From Salinispora pacifica CNR114 (lineage in GTDB: Bacteria; Actinomycetota; Actinomycetes; Mycobacteriales; Micromonosporaceae), in NCBI RefSeq assembly GCF_000514775.1, contig NZ_AZWO01000032.1, positions 3,243 to 61,460 of the forward strand: a stretch of 58,218 bases of DNA, in the 5' to 3' direction. Below are positions 33,539-42,657 of the stretch, piece after piece (the stretch's first letter is position 1; each line of letters starts with the position of its first letter). Made by a program: the position numbers and the translations under genes. The notes beneath the pieces are model-generated. The model saw only the letters and a program-made list of their open reading frames with translations, was not told the DNA's origin and did no database searches.

Positions 33539-34420
33539 TCACAGGTCGGACAGAATCCCGGCCACCTGTTCGAGCACCGCCATGCTGGTGTCGAAGGGCT
33601 CCTGCCCGGGAAACGGCACCACCAGGTCCGTGATTCCGACCTGGCGGTACGTGTCAACGGTCTCCCGGAACACGTCGAGGGAGGCGAGCGCCGTCGGCTC
33701 CCGGTTCACGTACATCAACAGCCGGCGCAGAGTTGCCGGGTCGCGGCCGGCGGTCTCGCAGCTGTCGGCCAGCTGGCGAACCTGTCCCGCGACGTCGTCG
33801 GGCCGGGCCACCGGGGGGACGACCCCGTTACGCGGCGACCGGCCGTTGGTCACCCAGATGTCGCCGTGGCGCGCGGCCAGGGCCATGCCACGGGGACCGT
33901 TGGCGGCGATCGCCAACGGGATGTGGGCGGGCGAGGTGTCCACCGGCCAGATGGGCGCCTGGCGTGCCTGGTAGTACTTGCCATCGGCATCGGTGACGGG
34001 GTTGGCCAGCAGCTCCGCCGTCAGCTCCACGAACTCGGCGAACCGCTCGGCACGTTCGACGGGCGTCCATTCCGGGTCCTGACCGCGGGCGGTGGCGTCG
34101 ATACCACTCCCGCCGGCACCAAGACCCAGGATGAAGCGCCCGCCGCTGAGGTCATTGAGGGTGACGACCTCCTTGGCGTACGGCACCGGGTGCCGAAAGT
34201 TCGGCGACGAGACGAGGGTGCCGAGCTTGATCCGTCGGGTGCGGACCGCCGCAGCGGCCAGGGTCGGCACCGCCGCGTACCACTCCTTGCCGACCATGTC
34301 CTGCCAGCCGATGTGATCGCTCGTCCAGGCGTGGGCGAAGCCCATCTCGTCGGCCTTCCGCCACATCTGCTGGGCCTGGTCCCAGGGCGAGGAGGGCAGG
34401 ATGAGCACTCCGATCCGCAT
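33539..34420 (-). CDS. LLM-class F420-dependent oxidoreductase
   Basis: A 293-residue luciferase-like TIM-barrel protein, likely using coenzyme F420. It starts MRIGVLILPSSPW, with AWTSDHIGW near the cofactor face, LGTLVSSPNFRHPVPYAKE, LSGGRFILGLGAG and a C-terminal VPFPGQEPFDTS. The ATG at 34420 is chosen to begin at the first barrel strand. The substrate is unknown. It is downstream of nothing on its strand; a hairpin lies about 50 bp upstream. Confidence 0.85.
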   Translation of the reverse strand: MRIGVLILPSSPWDQAQQMWRKADEMGFAHAWTSDHIGWQDMVGKEWYAAVPTLAAAAVRTRRIKLGTLVSSPNFRHPVPYAKEVVTLNDLSGGRFILGLGAGGSGIDATARGQDPEWTPVERAERFAEFVELTAELLANPVTDADGKYYQARQAPIWPVDTSPAHIPLAIAANGPRGMALAARHGDIWVTNGRSPRNGVVPPVARPDDVAGQVRQLADSCETAGRDPATLRRLLMYVNREPTALASLDVFRETVDTYRQVGITDLVVPFPGQEPFDTSMAVLEQVAGILSDL

Positions 34421-34471
34421 GGTCAACAACCAGACCCTGAGGTCTCCGGCGCCAGGGTCGGTGGCTTCAGG

Positions 34472-34497
34472 CGATCCCACCAGGTCGGGTGGGATCG
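34472..34497. promoter_or_regulatory. Hairpin upstream of the F420-type oxidoreductase gene
   Basis: CGATCCCACC (34472-34481) pairs perfectly with GGTGGGATCG (34488-34497) across a 6-nt loop, 52 bp upstream of the 34420 start. It may be an operator or a leader hairpin; no regulator is adjacent. Confidence 0.35.
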
Positions 34498-34667
34498 GCG
34501 GGTACGGCTCGTGGGTTGCAGCTGCTGCACCACGTCAGCCTAACCATTTCACCCCATTCTGGGCGGGTCATCAGATGATGTCGATCACCGTAGCGCGCTC
34601 ACCCAGCAAACCGGATTCAATTGACCAAATCTCATGTTCAGCCCACAATCGGTCTCGCGTCGTCACC

Positions 34668-34673
34668 TATGAT
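34668..34673 (+). promoter_or_regulatory. Probable -10 of the VHL-domain gene
   Basis: TATGAT lies 26 bp before the ATG at 34700 in an AT-richer stretch. No clear -35 is seen at the expected distance. Confidence 0.35.
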
Positions 34674-34699
34674 CACCCCAATACCCGGGATCGGAGCCC

Positions 34700-35563
34700 A
34701 TGACCGAGTCATCCACTTCCGGCGACACCCCTGCGGACAAGCCCGCTGCCGGCCCACTGGAGTGGTCACCGCCGGACACTAGCTGGCCCGAGGAACCCGC
34801 CGAAGCACCACCACACGACACCACGAAGGCGGGCACGACGTACTCAGGCGCGGAAGTCGACAACCAACTGGACCACCTGGGCGACCCACCCCACGGCGGT
34901 GGCCCACCGCAGCCGAAAGACGCCGATCTCAGCACCCCACGCCATCGCCGCTCGGCCCCGACGCGGCTGCGGCGTCGACACGTCGTTGCCGCGGGCTCTG
35001 TGGTGGTCATCCTGGCCGCACTCGCCGTTAGCGCAGTCCAGCGCTCACCGGTGGAATCGTCGCCTCCCGTCGCCGCCGACGCGACCCCCAGCGCCGAACC
35101 TACGCTGAACACGGTGTCACCCGCGCCGTCGCCGCCCCCATCCCTGTCCCCAACACCAACACCAACACCGACACCGACACCGACACCGACGCCGACTCCC
35201 ACCACGACAGCGACGGCCACCCCACCGGCGCCGTCCAAAACTCCGCCGCGGACCTCCCCGGCGCCGGCATCGCCGACGCCACGTGGGCTGCCGGCACTTC
35301 CCACCTCCAGCGAGGCGTGCCAGAAGTCGGTGAGCGGCGGCGCCACGACGGTCCTGATATTTCGCAACGAACGCAAGGCGACGGTCCGGCTGTACTGGGT
35401 CGACCAGAGCGGGGAGCGCCAGCACTATGGGGACATCATCCCCGGGAAGTCCCACCGTCAAGGGACCTTCCTCGGTCATCCATGGGTGGTGACGACCGAG
35501 GACGGCACAGGGCTGTTCTGCTATCTGCCGACGGCAGCGGAGGCTACGGCGGTGATCCGCTAG
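34700..35563 (+). CDS. Membrane protein with extracytoplasmic VHL beta-like domain
   Basis: A 287-residue protein. Residues 1-90 are acidic and proline-rich; RLRRRH precedes a single transmembrane helix (94-113), so the N-terminus is cytoplasmic and the rest is outside. A Pro/Thr linker (~135-200) made of TP dipeptides spans the wall. Residues ~209-285 match the beta domain of the von Hippel-Lindau protein: TTVLIFRNERKATVRLYWVD, QHYGDIIPGKSHRQGTFLGH, PWVV and FCYLP. Two cysteines flank the domain and could form a disulfide. VHL beta domains bind peptides in eukaryotes; the bacterial role is unknown. It stands alone between oppositely oriented neighbours. Confidence 0.72.
   Translation: MTESSTSGDTPADKPAAGPLEWSPPDTSWPEEPAEAPPHDTTKAGTTYSGAEVDNQLDHLGDPPHGGGPPQPKDADLSTPRHRRSAPTRLRRRHVVAAGSVVVILAALAVSAVQRSPVESSPPVAADATPSAEPTLNTVSPAPSPPPSLSPTPTPTPTPTPTPTPTPTTTATATPPAPSKTPPRTSPAPASPTPRGLPALPTSSEACQKSVSGGATTVLIFRNERKATVRLYWVDQSGERQHYGDIIPGKSHRQGTFLGHPWVVTTEDGTGLFCYLPTAAEATAVIR
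35150..35196 (+). repeat. Hexanucleotide repeat encoding Thr-Pro linker
   Basis: About eight copies of a CCAACA/CCGACA hexamer encode the TPTP stretch of the VHL-domain protein. Such an array can change length by slippage in whole codon pairs. Confidence 0.75.
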
Positions 35564-36029
35564 CCGGGCGCCTGGCCAGAGACACCGCACAGACCTGTCG
35601 GTCAAACGACTACTCCGACCGATACGGTCGCCCTGTCTCGTCACAACCCAGCAGCTCACCGCTGGCCGCCCAGCCAGGATCGGACGCGGCCTGACGTCCC
35701 ACACGCGGACGCTGTCGACCGCGGGTTCATCGCCGGCCGCGATACCAGGCGCACCGAGGTGCCCAAATCCGACGTGTGCGCGGCGAGGGTCGGGGCGAGC
35801 GGTTCCAGTCAGGTGTCGTCGCCGACAACCTGCACGGTGGTCCGGCCGGGATCAGCGGGAGGTTGGGTGACGTGTGCGGCGGCCCGAGCGACCTCCGCCT
35901 CGACACCGACCACCAGGACCTGACCAACCCGGCGCGCCGACACTTCGATCATGGGCGCTGATCGTACGGTTCTGGCTGGCGGGCGTCGGCGATTCTGATG
36001 GCACCGGAACACGTCGCGACTCGCCCAGG
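35564..36029. other. About 465 bp without a confident gene
   Basis: Apart from a doubtful 47-codon ORF on the minus strand (35809-35952), nothing recognisable was seen on either strand. Confidence 0.4.
35809..35952 (-). CDS. Possible small protein of 47 residues
   Basis: Starts MIEVSARRVGQVLVVGVEAE and ends TVQVVGDDT, a plausible short alpha/beta protein. About three quarters of third codon positions are G or C, below the regional norm. There is no Shine-Dalgarno, but TACGAT lies about 8 nt before the ATG, as in leaderless genes. No family was recognised. Confidence 0.3.
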   Translation of the reverse strand: MIEVSARRVGQVLVVGVEAEVARAAAHVTQPPADPGRTTVQVVGDDT

Positions 36030-36509
36030 TCAGGCGGCAGCGAGGGCGGGGAGCACCGAGTCGGGGGCCCAGCGGGAGCGGTGACACCGGGACCAGCCGC
36101 GGCAGCCCGGGTTGGCCTCGGTACAGAGCCGTTGGCGGCTGAGCACCTCGCCGTCGTCGGTCTCCCGGACGTCGAAGTGCACCGGGCGGATCGTTCCGTC
36201 CGGCGCCACCAGCAGGTGCCGGGTCTCGTCGAGGGTGTCGTCGCGCAGCACGCAGTTGCGGCCCAGCAGCCGGGCCAGGGTCGCGATGCTGGGCAGCTCG
36301 GCGAGGGTGTCCGGCACGCCGTAACAGTCGACGATCGTGGCGAACTCTCCCGGCGCCTGCCAGACATCGCAGACCACGGCGTATCTCGGCAGGCGCGCCG
36401 GGTCGGCGACGGCCAGCGGCATCACCACCCGGCCGAGCGCCTCCGCCAGCGCCGGCCAGACGTCCGTCGGCCGCACCTGGTCGATTCTCCAGTTCCACAG
36501 CTCGGTCAT
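36030..36509 (-). CDS. Hypothetical protein, 159 residues
   Basis: GAGGAGG 4-5 nt before the ATG at 36509 decides the start, against longer frames reaching 37082 that overlap the transporter region. The product begins MTELWNWRIDQVRPTDVWPA and contains FATIVDCYGVPDTLAEL, LLGRNCVLRDDTLDE and RPVHFDVRETDDGEV. It is soluble, with several cysteines near the C-terminus (CTEANPGCRGWSRCHR). I do not recognise the family. Confidence 0.65.
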   Translation of the reverse strand: MTELWNWRIDQVRPTDVWPALAEALGRVVMPLAVADPARLPRYAVVCDVWQAPGEFATIVDCYGVPDTLAELPSIATLARLLGRNCVLRDDTLDETRHLLVAPDGTIRPVHFDVRETDDGEVLSRQRLCTEANPGCRGWSRCHRSRWAPDSVLPALAAA

Positions 36510-36888
36510 GCCGCCTCCTCGCTGCGATCGTCCCACCAGCCCCGGATCGGGCCTTACTGACGATGGTGGGGGGCATTTGGGCCTAGCCGGGGGCAAGTTA
36601 CCGGTCTGTGACCATTCCGGGCAAAATTCCCTCGAGTGATGGTGCGGTGACCAGCCGGAAGATGACACTTTATCGGGTATAAGGCAGCGCCATACCGCAC
36701 GACACGGAGTCAATTCAGCCCCACGAAGCCCCCACGCGGTCCGGAAGAGAGGGCTCCCCGGCTCATCACGGCAGGGTGTTACGGCTCCGTGACCATCTGG
36801 GCCGCCACACGCCACATCTCCCCGCCTAGAGTTTGCCAACCGGAGGTCATTCGGCCTCCCACCCGTGACGACAGGGACGGTGGACGAC
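36510..36888. other. Promoter region of the glu operon
   Basis: About 380 bp with no gene. TAGAGT near 36827 is a possible -10 for gluA. No riboswitch-like structure was recognised. Confidence 0.3.
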
Positions 36889-37635
36889 GTGACGACGAGC
36901 GAACCGCTCATCGTGCTGGAATCGGTCAACAAGTGGTTCGGGCCGCTGCACGTACTGGACAACGTCTCGCTGTCGGTCGGGCGCGGCGAGGTGGTCGTGG
37001 TGATCGGGCCGTCCGGCTCCGGCAAGTCGACGCTCTGCCGCACCATCAACCGACTGGAGCCGATCACCTCCGGCAGCATCACCTTCGACGGTCAGCCGCT
37101 GCCGGCCGAGGGCCGCGCCCTGGCCAAGCTGCGCAGCGAGGTCGGGATGGTGTTCCAGTCGTTCAACCTCTTCGCGCACAAGACCATCCTGGAGAACGTG
37201 ACCCTCGGGCCGGTCAAGGTCCGCCGGGAGAAGCCGGCGGCGGCCCGCGAACGCGGCCTGGCCCTGCTGGACCGGGTTGGCATCGCCAACCAGGCCGACA
37301 AGTTCCCGGCCCAGCTCTCCGGCGGTCAGCAGCAGCGGGTGGCGATCGCCCGGGCGTTGGCGATGCAGCCCAAGGCGATGCTCTTCGACGAGCCGACCAG
37401 CGCCCTCGACCCGGAGATGGTCGGCGAGGTGCTGGACGTGATGACCTCCCTGGCCCGCGAGGGCATGACGATGGTCGTGGTCACCCATGAGATGGGTTTC
37501 GCCCGCCACGCGGCCAACCGGGTGGTCTTCATGGCCGACGGGCAACTTGTCGAGGACGCACCCCCGACGGAGTTCTTCGCGAACCCGCGCAGCGAGCGGG
37601 CCAGGGACTTCCTATCCAAGATCCTCACGCACTAG
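36889..37635 (+). CDS. gluA: Glutamate/polar amino-acid ABC transporter, ATP-binding protein
   Basis: A 248-residue ATPase of a polar amino acid uptake system. Walker A GPSGSGKST, Q-loop MVFQSFNLFAH, signature LSGGQQQRVAIARAL, Walker B MLFDEPTSALD and the H-loop VVVTHEM are intact. The GTG at 36889 (after GGGACGGTGG) is preferred to the GTG at 36865. First gene of gluABCD. Confidence 0.92.
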   Translation: MTTSEPLIVLESVNKWFGPLHVLDNVSLSVGRGEVVVVIGPSGSGKSTLCRTINRLEPITSGSITFDGQPLPAEGRALAKLRSEVGMVFQSFNLFAHKTILENVTLGPVKVRREKPAAARERGLALLDRVGIANQADKFPAQLSGGQQQRVAIARALAMQPKAMLFDEPTSALDPEMVGEVLDVMTSLAREGMTMVVVTHEMGFARHAANRVVFMADGQLVEDAPPTEFFANPRSERARDFLSKILTH

Positions 37636-37690
37636 GCGTCCGTTGTGGGCGTGCCGCCCCCGGCCCGCCCCGTCGAAGAAGGAGACAGAT

Positions 37691-38539
37691 ATGCGTACCA
37701 AGCGCGCGGTGACGGTCGCCGCCGTCGCCGCCCTCTCATTCGCCATGGCCGCCTGCGGCGGCGATGACGACTCCGCCGACGGCATCGTCGGCAAGGCCGA
37801 GAGCCAGGAGAAGCTCGTGATCGGGGTCAAGGCCGACCAGCCGGGCCTCGGCCTGCAGACCGGCACCGAGTACGAGGGCTTCGACATCGAGATCGGCAAG
37901 ATCATCGCCAAGGGTCTCGGGGTCGACGAGAGCAACATCGAGTGGAAGACCACCGTGTCGTCCAACCGTGAGCCCTTCATCCAGCAGGGCACCGTCGACC
38001 TGGTGGTGGCGACCTACACCATCAACGACGAGCGGAAGGAGAAGGTCAACTTCGCCGGCCCGTACTTCGTCGCCGGGCAGGACCTGTTGGTCCAGGCCGA
38101 CTCGGAGATCACCGGCCCGAACCAGCTCGACGGCAAGAAGGTCTGCTCGGTGACCGGCTCCACGCCAGCCAAGCGGATCCAGACCGACTATCCGAACGCC
38201 GAGCTGCAGCAGTTCGACTCGTACTCGAAGTGCCTGCCGGAGCTGGAGAAGGGCCAGGTCGACGCGGTAACCACCGACGACATCATCCTCGCCGGTTACG
38301 CCGCTCAGGACCAGTGGGCCGGCAAGTTCAAGCTGGTCGGCTCCACCTTCTCCGACGAGCCGTACGGTATCGGCCTCAAGAAGGACGACACCACCGGCTG
38401 CGAGAAGGTCAACGAGATCCTCACCGAGGCCGCGTCCGACGGCAGCTACCAGGCAGCGTGGGACAAGACCCTGGGCAAGAGCGGCACGGCCGCGCCTGAG
38501 CTGGACACCACCAAGCTGACCCACTGCGGCAGCGTCTGA
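37691..38539 (+). CDS. gluB: Glutamate-binding lipoprotein of ABC transporter
   Basis: A 282-residue solute-binding protein. The signal peptide ends in the lipobox MAAC, followed by a charged GGDDDS linker. The SBP_bac_3 fold is seen from EKLVIGVKADQPGLG through GFDIEIGKIIAKGLG, VATYTINDERKEKVNFAGPY and TYPNAEL-like hinge segments to a C-terminal pair of cysteines. AAGGAG precedes the ATG. A strong hairpin follows it, which could protect or overproduce this part of the mRNA relative to the permeases. Confidence 0.92.
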   Translation: MRTKRAVTVAAVAALSFAMAACGGDDDSADGIVGKAESQEKLVIGVKADQPGLGLQTGTEYEGFDIEIGKIIAKGLGVDESNIEWKTTVSSNREPFIQQGTVDLVVATYTINDERKEKVNFAGPYFVAGQDLLVQADSEITGPNQLDGKKVCSVTGSTPAKRIQTDYPNAELQQFDSYSKCLPELEKGQVDAVTTDDIILAGYAAQDQWAGKFKLVGSTFSDEPYGIGLKKDDTTGCEKVNEILTEAASDGSYQAAWDKTLGKSGTAAPELDTTKLTHCGSV

Positions 38540-38546
38540 TCCGTTC

Positions 38547-38580
38547 CGGGGCCGGCATCCGTACCGGGATGCCGGCCCCG
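38547..38580 (+). promoter_or_regulatory. Intercistronic hairpin between gluB and gluC
   Basis: CGGGGCCGGCATCC (38547-38560) and GGATGCCGGCCCCG (38567-38580) form a perfect 14-bp stem with a 6-nt loop, 8 bp after the gluB stop. In binding-protein operons such a structure is usually a partial terminator or mRNA stabiliser that keeps the binding protein more abundant than the permeases. Confidence 0.7.
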
Positions 38581-38620
38581 GCCGGTCGTCCCCGCCCCGA
38601 CGTGCCACGGGAGCACAAGC

Positions 38621-39295
38621 ATGCACGTATTCACCGACCCGAAGAATTTCGACGCGTACCTGTCGGGTTTTCTCTGGATCCTGAAACTGACCGGTGCGTC
38701 GGCGGGCCTCGCCCTGCTACTCGGAGTGCTGCTGGCGGCGATGCGGGTCTCCCCCGTTCCCGTGCTGCGCGGCGTCGGCGCCGCCTGGGTCAACATCTTC
38801 CGAAACACCCCGCTCACCCTGATCGTGCTCTTCTGCTACTTCGGCCTCTACTCGACGCTGGGCCTGAATCTCGCCGACAGCCTCGACCTGAACAACTACT
38901 GGCTGGGCGTGGTCGGGCTCTCCGCCTACACCGCCGCGTTCGTCTGTGAGGCCGTGCGGTCCGGGGTCAACACCGTCCCGGCCGGCCAGGCCGAGGCGGC
39001 CCGCGCCATCGGGCTCACCTTCACCCAGACGCTCCGGATCGTGATCCTGCCGCAGGCGACCCGCTCGGTGGTCGCGCCGTTCGGCAGCATCCTCATCGCG
39101 TTGTGCAAGAACGCCACGATCGTCGGCACCATCGGGGTGATTGAGGCCTCAAGCGTCATGAAGGACCTGCTGAACGAGAACGGCGACGCGGTGATCCCGA
39201 TCTTCCTGGTCTTCGCCGGCACCTTTGCCGCGCTCCTCATCCCCACCGGCTACCTCTTCGGCTGGCTGGCCAATCGCCTGGCGGTGAAGCGCTGA
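38621..39295 (+). CDS. gluC: Glutamate ABC transporter permease
   Basis: A 224-residue HisM/GlnP-type permease with about five membrane helices. The EAA loop is EAARAIGLTFTQTLRIVILPQA, and the C-terminal helix ends FGWLANRLAVKR. It has FRNTPLTLIVLF typical of the family. Its stop overlaps the gluD start (TGATG) by one base. Confidence 0.92.
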   Translation: MHVFTDPKNFDAYLSGFLWILKLTGASAGLALLLGVLLAAMRVSPVPVLRGVGAAWVNIFRNTPLTLIVLFCYFGLYSTLGLNLADSLDLNNYWLGVVGLSAYTAAFVCEAVRSGVNTVPAGQAEAARAIGLTFTQTLRIVILPQATRSVVAPFGSILIALCKNATIVGTIGVIEASSVMKDLLNENGDAVIPIFLVFAGTFAALLIPTGYLFGWLANRLAVKR

Positions 39296-40191
39296 TGAGC
39301 TCCAGCTCCGTCCTCTACGACCACCCGGGCCCCCGGGCCCGGCTCCGCAGCCACGTACTCGGCGTCGTCTTCGCCGTCGGGCTGGTGGCGCTGCTCTGGT
39401 GGATCTACTCGAAGTTCGACGCCGCCGGCCAGTGGGAAGCCCGGCTCTGGACACCGTTCACCGAAGCGAAGACCTGGACCCAGTTCATCCTCCCCGGCCT
39501 CCGGGCCACGCTGGAGGCGGCGGCGGTCGGCATGGTTCTCTCGCTCGCCTTCGGCCTCATCTTCGCGGTCGGCCGGCTCTCTGAGCACTGGTGGATCAGC
39601 GTTCCGGCAGGCGCGATCGTGGAGTTCTTCCGCGCGGTCCCCCTCCTGCTGATGATCTTCTTCATCTTCTACGGTGTGCCGTTCCTCATCCAGGGTCCGG
39701 TGCCGGCCTTCTGGGCCGTGGTGGTCGGCCTGACCCTCTACAACGGGTCGGTGCTGGCCGAGGCGTTCCGGGCCGGTATCCGCTCGCTGCCAGGGGGCCA
39801 GTCCGAGGCCGCGTACGCGATCGGCATGCGCAAGAGCCAGGTTATGCGGCTCATCCTGATGCCACAGGCCGCCCGCGCGATGCTCCCGATCATCGTCAGC
39901 CAGCTCGTGGTGCTGCTCAAGGACACCGCCCTCGGCTACATCGTGGCCTACCCGGAGCTGCTGCAGCGCGGCGTCAACGACCTCGCGGCCAACTACGGCA
40001 ACATCCTGGCGGCAGCGATGGTCGTGGCCGTCATCTACATCGTGATCAACTCGCTGCTCACCGCCCTCGCCGGCTGGCTCGATCGGCGCACCAGTACCCG
40101 TGGTACCCGGCCCGCCAAACGACCACGGCTGTTCGCCACCGTCGACTCCGCCCCGGAGGGCGGCACGACGGCCACCAACCCGCAGGGCTGA
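39295..40191 (+). CDS. gluD: Glutamate ABC transporter permease
   Basis: A 298-residue second permease that pairs with GluC. The EAA loop is SEAAYAIGMRKSQVMRLILMPQA, with FRAVPLLLMIFF upstream. It has a longer N-terminus and a hydrophilic C-terminal tail of ~35 residues (RRTSTRGTRPAKRP), as usual in GluD. Start at the ATG overlapping the gluC stop. Last gene of the operon, followed by a terminator. Confidence 0.92.
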   Translation: MSSSSVLYDHPGPRARLRSHVLGVVFAVGLVALLWWIYSKFDAAGQWEARLWTPFTEAKTWTQFILPGLRATLEAAAVGMVLSLAFGLIFAVGRLSEHWWISVPAGAIVEFFRAVPLLLMIFFIFYGVPFLIQGPVPAFWAVVVGLTLYNGSVLAEAFRAGIRSLPGGQSEAAYAIGMRKSQVMRLILMPQAARAMLPIIVSQLVVLLKDTALGYIVAYPELLQRGVNDLAANYGNILAAAMVVAVIYIVINSLLTALAGWLDRRTSTRGTRPAKRPRLFATVDSAPEGGTTATNPQG

Positions 40192-40269
40192 ACAAGCTCA
40201 TCGAACCGGCCCGGGACGACAGATCGGGCACGGCTCCCGGCTTGACCCGGGTGAACCAGCCCCGATCTT

Positions 40270-40296
40270 GCCCCCTCGGCGCATCGCCGAGGGGGC
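40270..40296. terminator. Terminator of the glu operon
   Basis: GCCCCCTCGGCG (40270-40281) and CGCCGAGGGGGC (40285-40296) form a perfect 12-bp stem with a 3-nt loop between gluD and the convergent rny gene; it may serve both strands. Confidence 0.8.
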
Positions 40297-40401
40297 ACTG
40301 CCGGTTCCACCCGACGCAGACCAGCTTCGGCCCCCGAACGGCTTCCGCCGCCCCACACCGTGGCGCACCCGAACAACACTGGCGCTGCCCGCGCGCCGCA
40401 G

Positions 40402-42168
40402 TCAGCGGGCGATCTCGGTGACCCGGGACTCGCGGACCACCGTGACCCGGATCTGCCCCGGATAGGTCAGCTCCTCCTCGATCTGCTTGGCCACGTCCCG
40501 GGCCAGCACGGAGGCGCTGATGTCGTCAACGTCGTCCGGCCGAACCATCACCCGGACCTCCCGGCCCGCCTGCATCGCGAAGACCCGCTCCACACCGAGC
40601 TTGTCCCCCGCGATCTCCTCGATCCGCTCCAGCCGCCGCACGTACGCCTCCAGGCTCTCCCGGCGGGCCCCCGGCCGCCCCCCGGAGCAGGCATCCGAGG
40701 CCTGGGTGAGCACCGCCTCGACGGTCTGCGGCGGCACCTCATTGTGGTGCGCCTCGATGGCGTGCACGACGTCCTCGCTCTCGCCGTACTTGCGGGCGAC
40801 ATCAGCACCGACGATGGCGTGACTGCCCTCGACCTCGTGGGTGAGCGCCTTGCCGATGTCGTGCAGGAACGCGCACCGTTTGATTGTCGGCACGTCCAGC
40901 CGCAGCTCAGCGGCCATGATCCCGGCGATGTGGGCGCTCTCGACGAGGTGCTTGAGCACGTTCTGCCCGTACGAGGTGCGGTAGCGCAGCCGGCCCAGCA
41001 GGCTGACCAGCTCGGGGTGGATCTCGGTGATGCCGACCTCGACCAGGGCATCCTCGGCGGCGCGCTGGCAGAGCTGCGCCACCTCCTGCCGGGCCAGGTC
41101 GTACACCTCCTCGATCCGGTGCGGGTGGATCCGCCCGTCCAGGACGAGCTTCTCCAGGGTGAGCCGGCCGACCTCCCGACGCACCGGGTCGAAGCAGGAG
41201 AGCAGCACCGCCTCCGGCGTGTCGTCGATGATCAGGTTGACTCCGGTGACCGATTCGAAGGTGCGGATGTTGCGCCCCTCCCGACCGATGATCCGACCCT
41301 TCATCTCGTCACCGGGCAGGTGCAGGACGCTGACCACGCTCTCCGCGGTCTGCTCGCTGGCCACCCGCTGGATCGCGTCGACCACGATGTGCCGCGCGCG
41401 CTCCTCGCCCGTGCTGCGCGCCTCGGCCTCGATGTCCCGTACGAGCAGCGCGGCTTCCCGCTTGGCCTGCGCCTCGATCGCCTCGACCAGTTCGCCGCGG
41501 GCCGCCTCCGCGGTGAGCCCCGCGACCCGCTCCAGCTCGCGGCGTCGCTGCTGCTCGGCCTGCTCCAGCTCCCGGTCCCGCTCGGCGAGCGCCGACTCCC
41601 GGGCCTCCAGAGCGGCGTTGGCAGCGCCGAGTTGCCGATCCCGCTCGGCGAGCCGCTCGACCTCCTCGGTGTGCAGCCGCTCCCGGTCGTCCATCCGGGC
41701 GGCCCGCCGCTCCACCTCGGCCGCCTGTTCCCGGGTGGTCGCGGCGAGGACGGCGGCTTCCCGTTCTCCGCCGCGCCGGGCGGCGGTCCGTAGCTGTTCG
41801 GCTTCGGCCTCGGCCTGCTTGTGCACCCGTTCCAGGATGGCGTCGGCTTCGGCGCGGGCACCGTCGAGCACCCGCCGGGCTTCGGCGCGGGCGGCCTTGG
41901 CCTCGGCGCGGGCGGCGGCGGCTTCGGTGCGGGCCGCGGCGGCGGCGGACTTCGCCGCATCGATGGTGCTGTTCGCCTCGTCGGCGGCCGACCGCAGCGC
42001 GGCGAGGGACTGCTCCTGGCGGTCTTTCTCCGCGACAAAGGCCGGGTCCTCGGGGCGCGAGGTGCCGGCGATGCCGCGGACGGCCCGGACGCCCACCAGC
42101 ACCGCACCGACCACGACGACGGTGAGCAACAGGACGGCCACGAGGAGGATCGCGTCGAACCCGTTCAT
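40402..42168 (-). CDS. rny: Ribonuclease Y
   Basis: A 588-residue membrane-bound endoribonuclease initiating mRNA decay. An N-terminal membrane helix (AILLVAVLLLTVVVVGAVLV) is followed by a ~230-residue Ala/Glu/Arg coiled coil with AEA repeats, then a KH domain (MKGRIIGREGRNIRTFE), then the HD domain with FLHDIGKALTHEVEGSHA and the metal-binding His-Asp pair. The ATG at 42168 with AGGAAG upstream is chosen over in-frame starts that would extend it 80 residues without homology. It is downstream of recX on the same strand with a 489-bp gap. Confidence 0.93.
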   Translation of the reverse strand: MNGFDAILLVAVLLLTVVVVGAVLVGVRAVRGIAGTSRPEDPAFVAEKDRQEQSLAALRSAADEANSTIDAAKSAAAAARTEAAAARAEAKAARAEARRVLDGARAEADAILERVHKQAEAEAEQLRTAARRGGEREAAVLAATTREQAAEVERRAARMDDRERLHTEEVERLAERDRQLGAANAALEARESALAERDRELEQAEQQRRRELERVAGLTAEAARGELVEAIEAQAKREAALLVRDIEAEARSTGEERARHIVVDAIQRVASEQTAESVVSVLHLPGDEMKGRIIGREGRNIRTFESVTGVNLIIDDTPEAVLLSCFDPVRREVGRLTLEKLVLDGRIHPHRIEEVYDLARQEVAQLCQRAAEDALVEVGITEIHPELVSLLGRLRYRTSYGQNVLKHLVESAHIAGIMAAELRLDVPTIKRCAFLHDIGKALTHEVEGSHAIVGADVARKYGESEDVVHAIEAHHNEVPPQTVEAVLTQASDACSGGRPGARRESLEAYVRRLERIEEIAGDKLGVERVFAMQAGREVRVMVRPDDVDDISASVLARDVAKQIEEELTYPGQIRVTVVRESRVTEIAR

Positions 42169-42657
42169 GGTGAACTTCCTGTCGACCCCTGCCGCCTCGC
42201 CATCGCGCGCCTCCCCTTGACCGTCGCGCCGCCGGCAACGTGCGGTGGGCGCGCTCCCGCGACTCTGGACGCCCGACCGGAGCGGCTGACCGAAAGGGAA
42301 GCCCTCCCGTCGGCGGTGCCGCGACGGCACTGCCGACGGCAGCTGCAGTTGTTGCGTCAGCTCCGGACCGGCCGGGTCCGGAGCGGACACAGGGCCAAAC
42401 GAATCGGCCAAAGTGATGCGGTTCTGTTACACGATCTATGTTGTGCGCTTTGCCTGCGCTGGTCGGGCAATGTGAGCCTTATGGCGAGGCTAGGTCCCCG
42501 GAGCCGGTCCGGTCAAGGAAACCATGATCAATACATCCGAACGGAGAGAATTTACAGCATTACGCAGCGCTGATCAATGATCGGATAAAAGCATCTAAAA
42601 GGGATGTAATTACCTTTGATTGGCGGGACGGCGACCAATCGTTCACGTAAGCCCTTG
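42169..42657. other. rny upstream region with AT-rich stretch and candidate promoter
   Basis: A 489-bp gap without a gene. On the minus strand TTGACC (42511-42516) and TAGCCT (42487-42492) are separated by 18 bp and make a plausible rny promoter. The segment 42530-42620 is unusually AT-rich for this genome. No riboswitch family was recognised. Confidence 0.4.
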
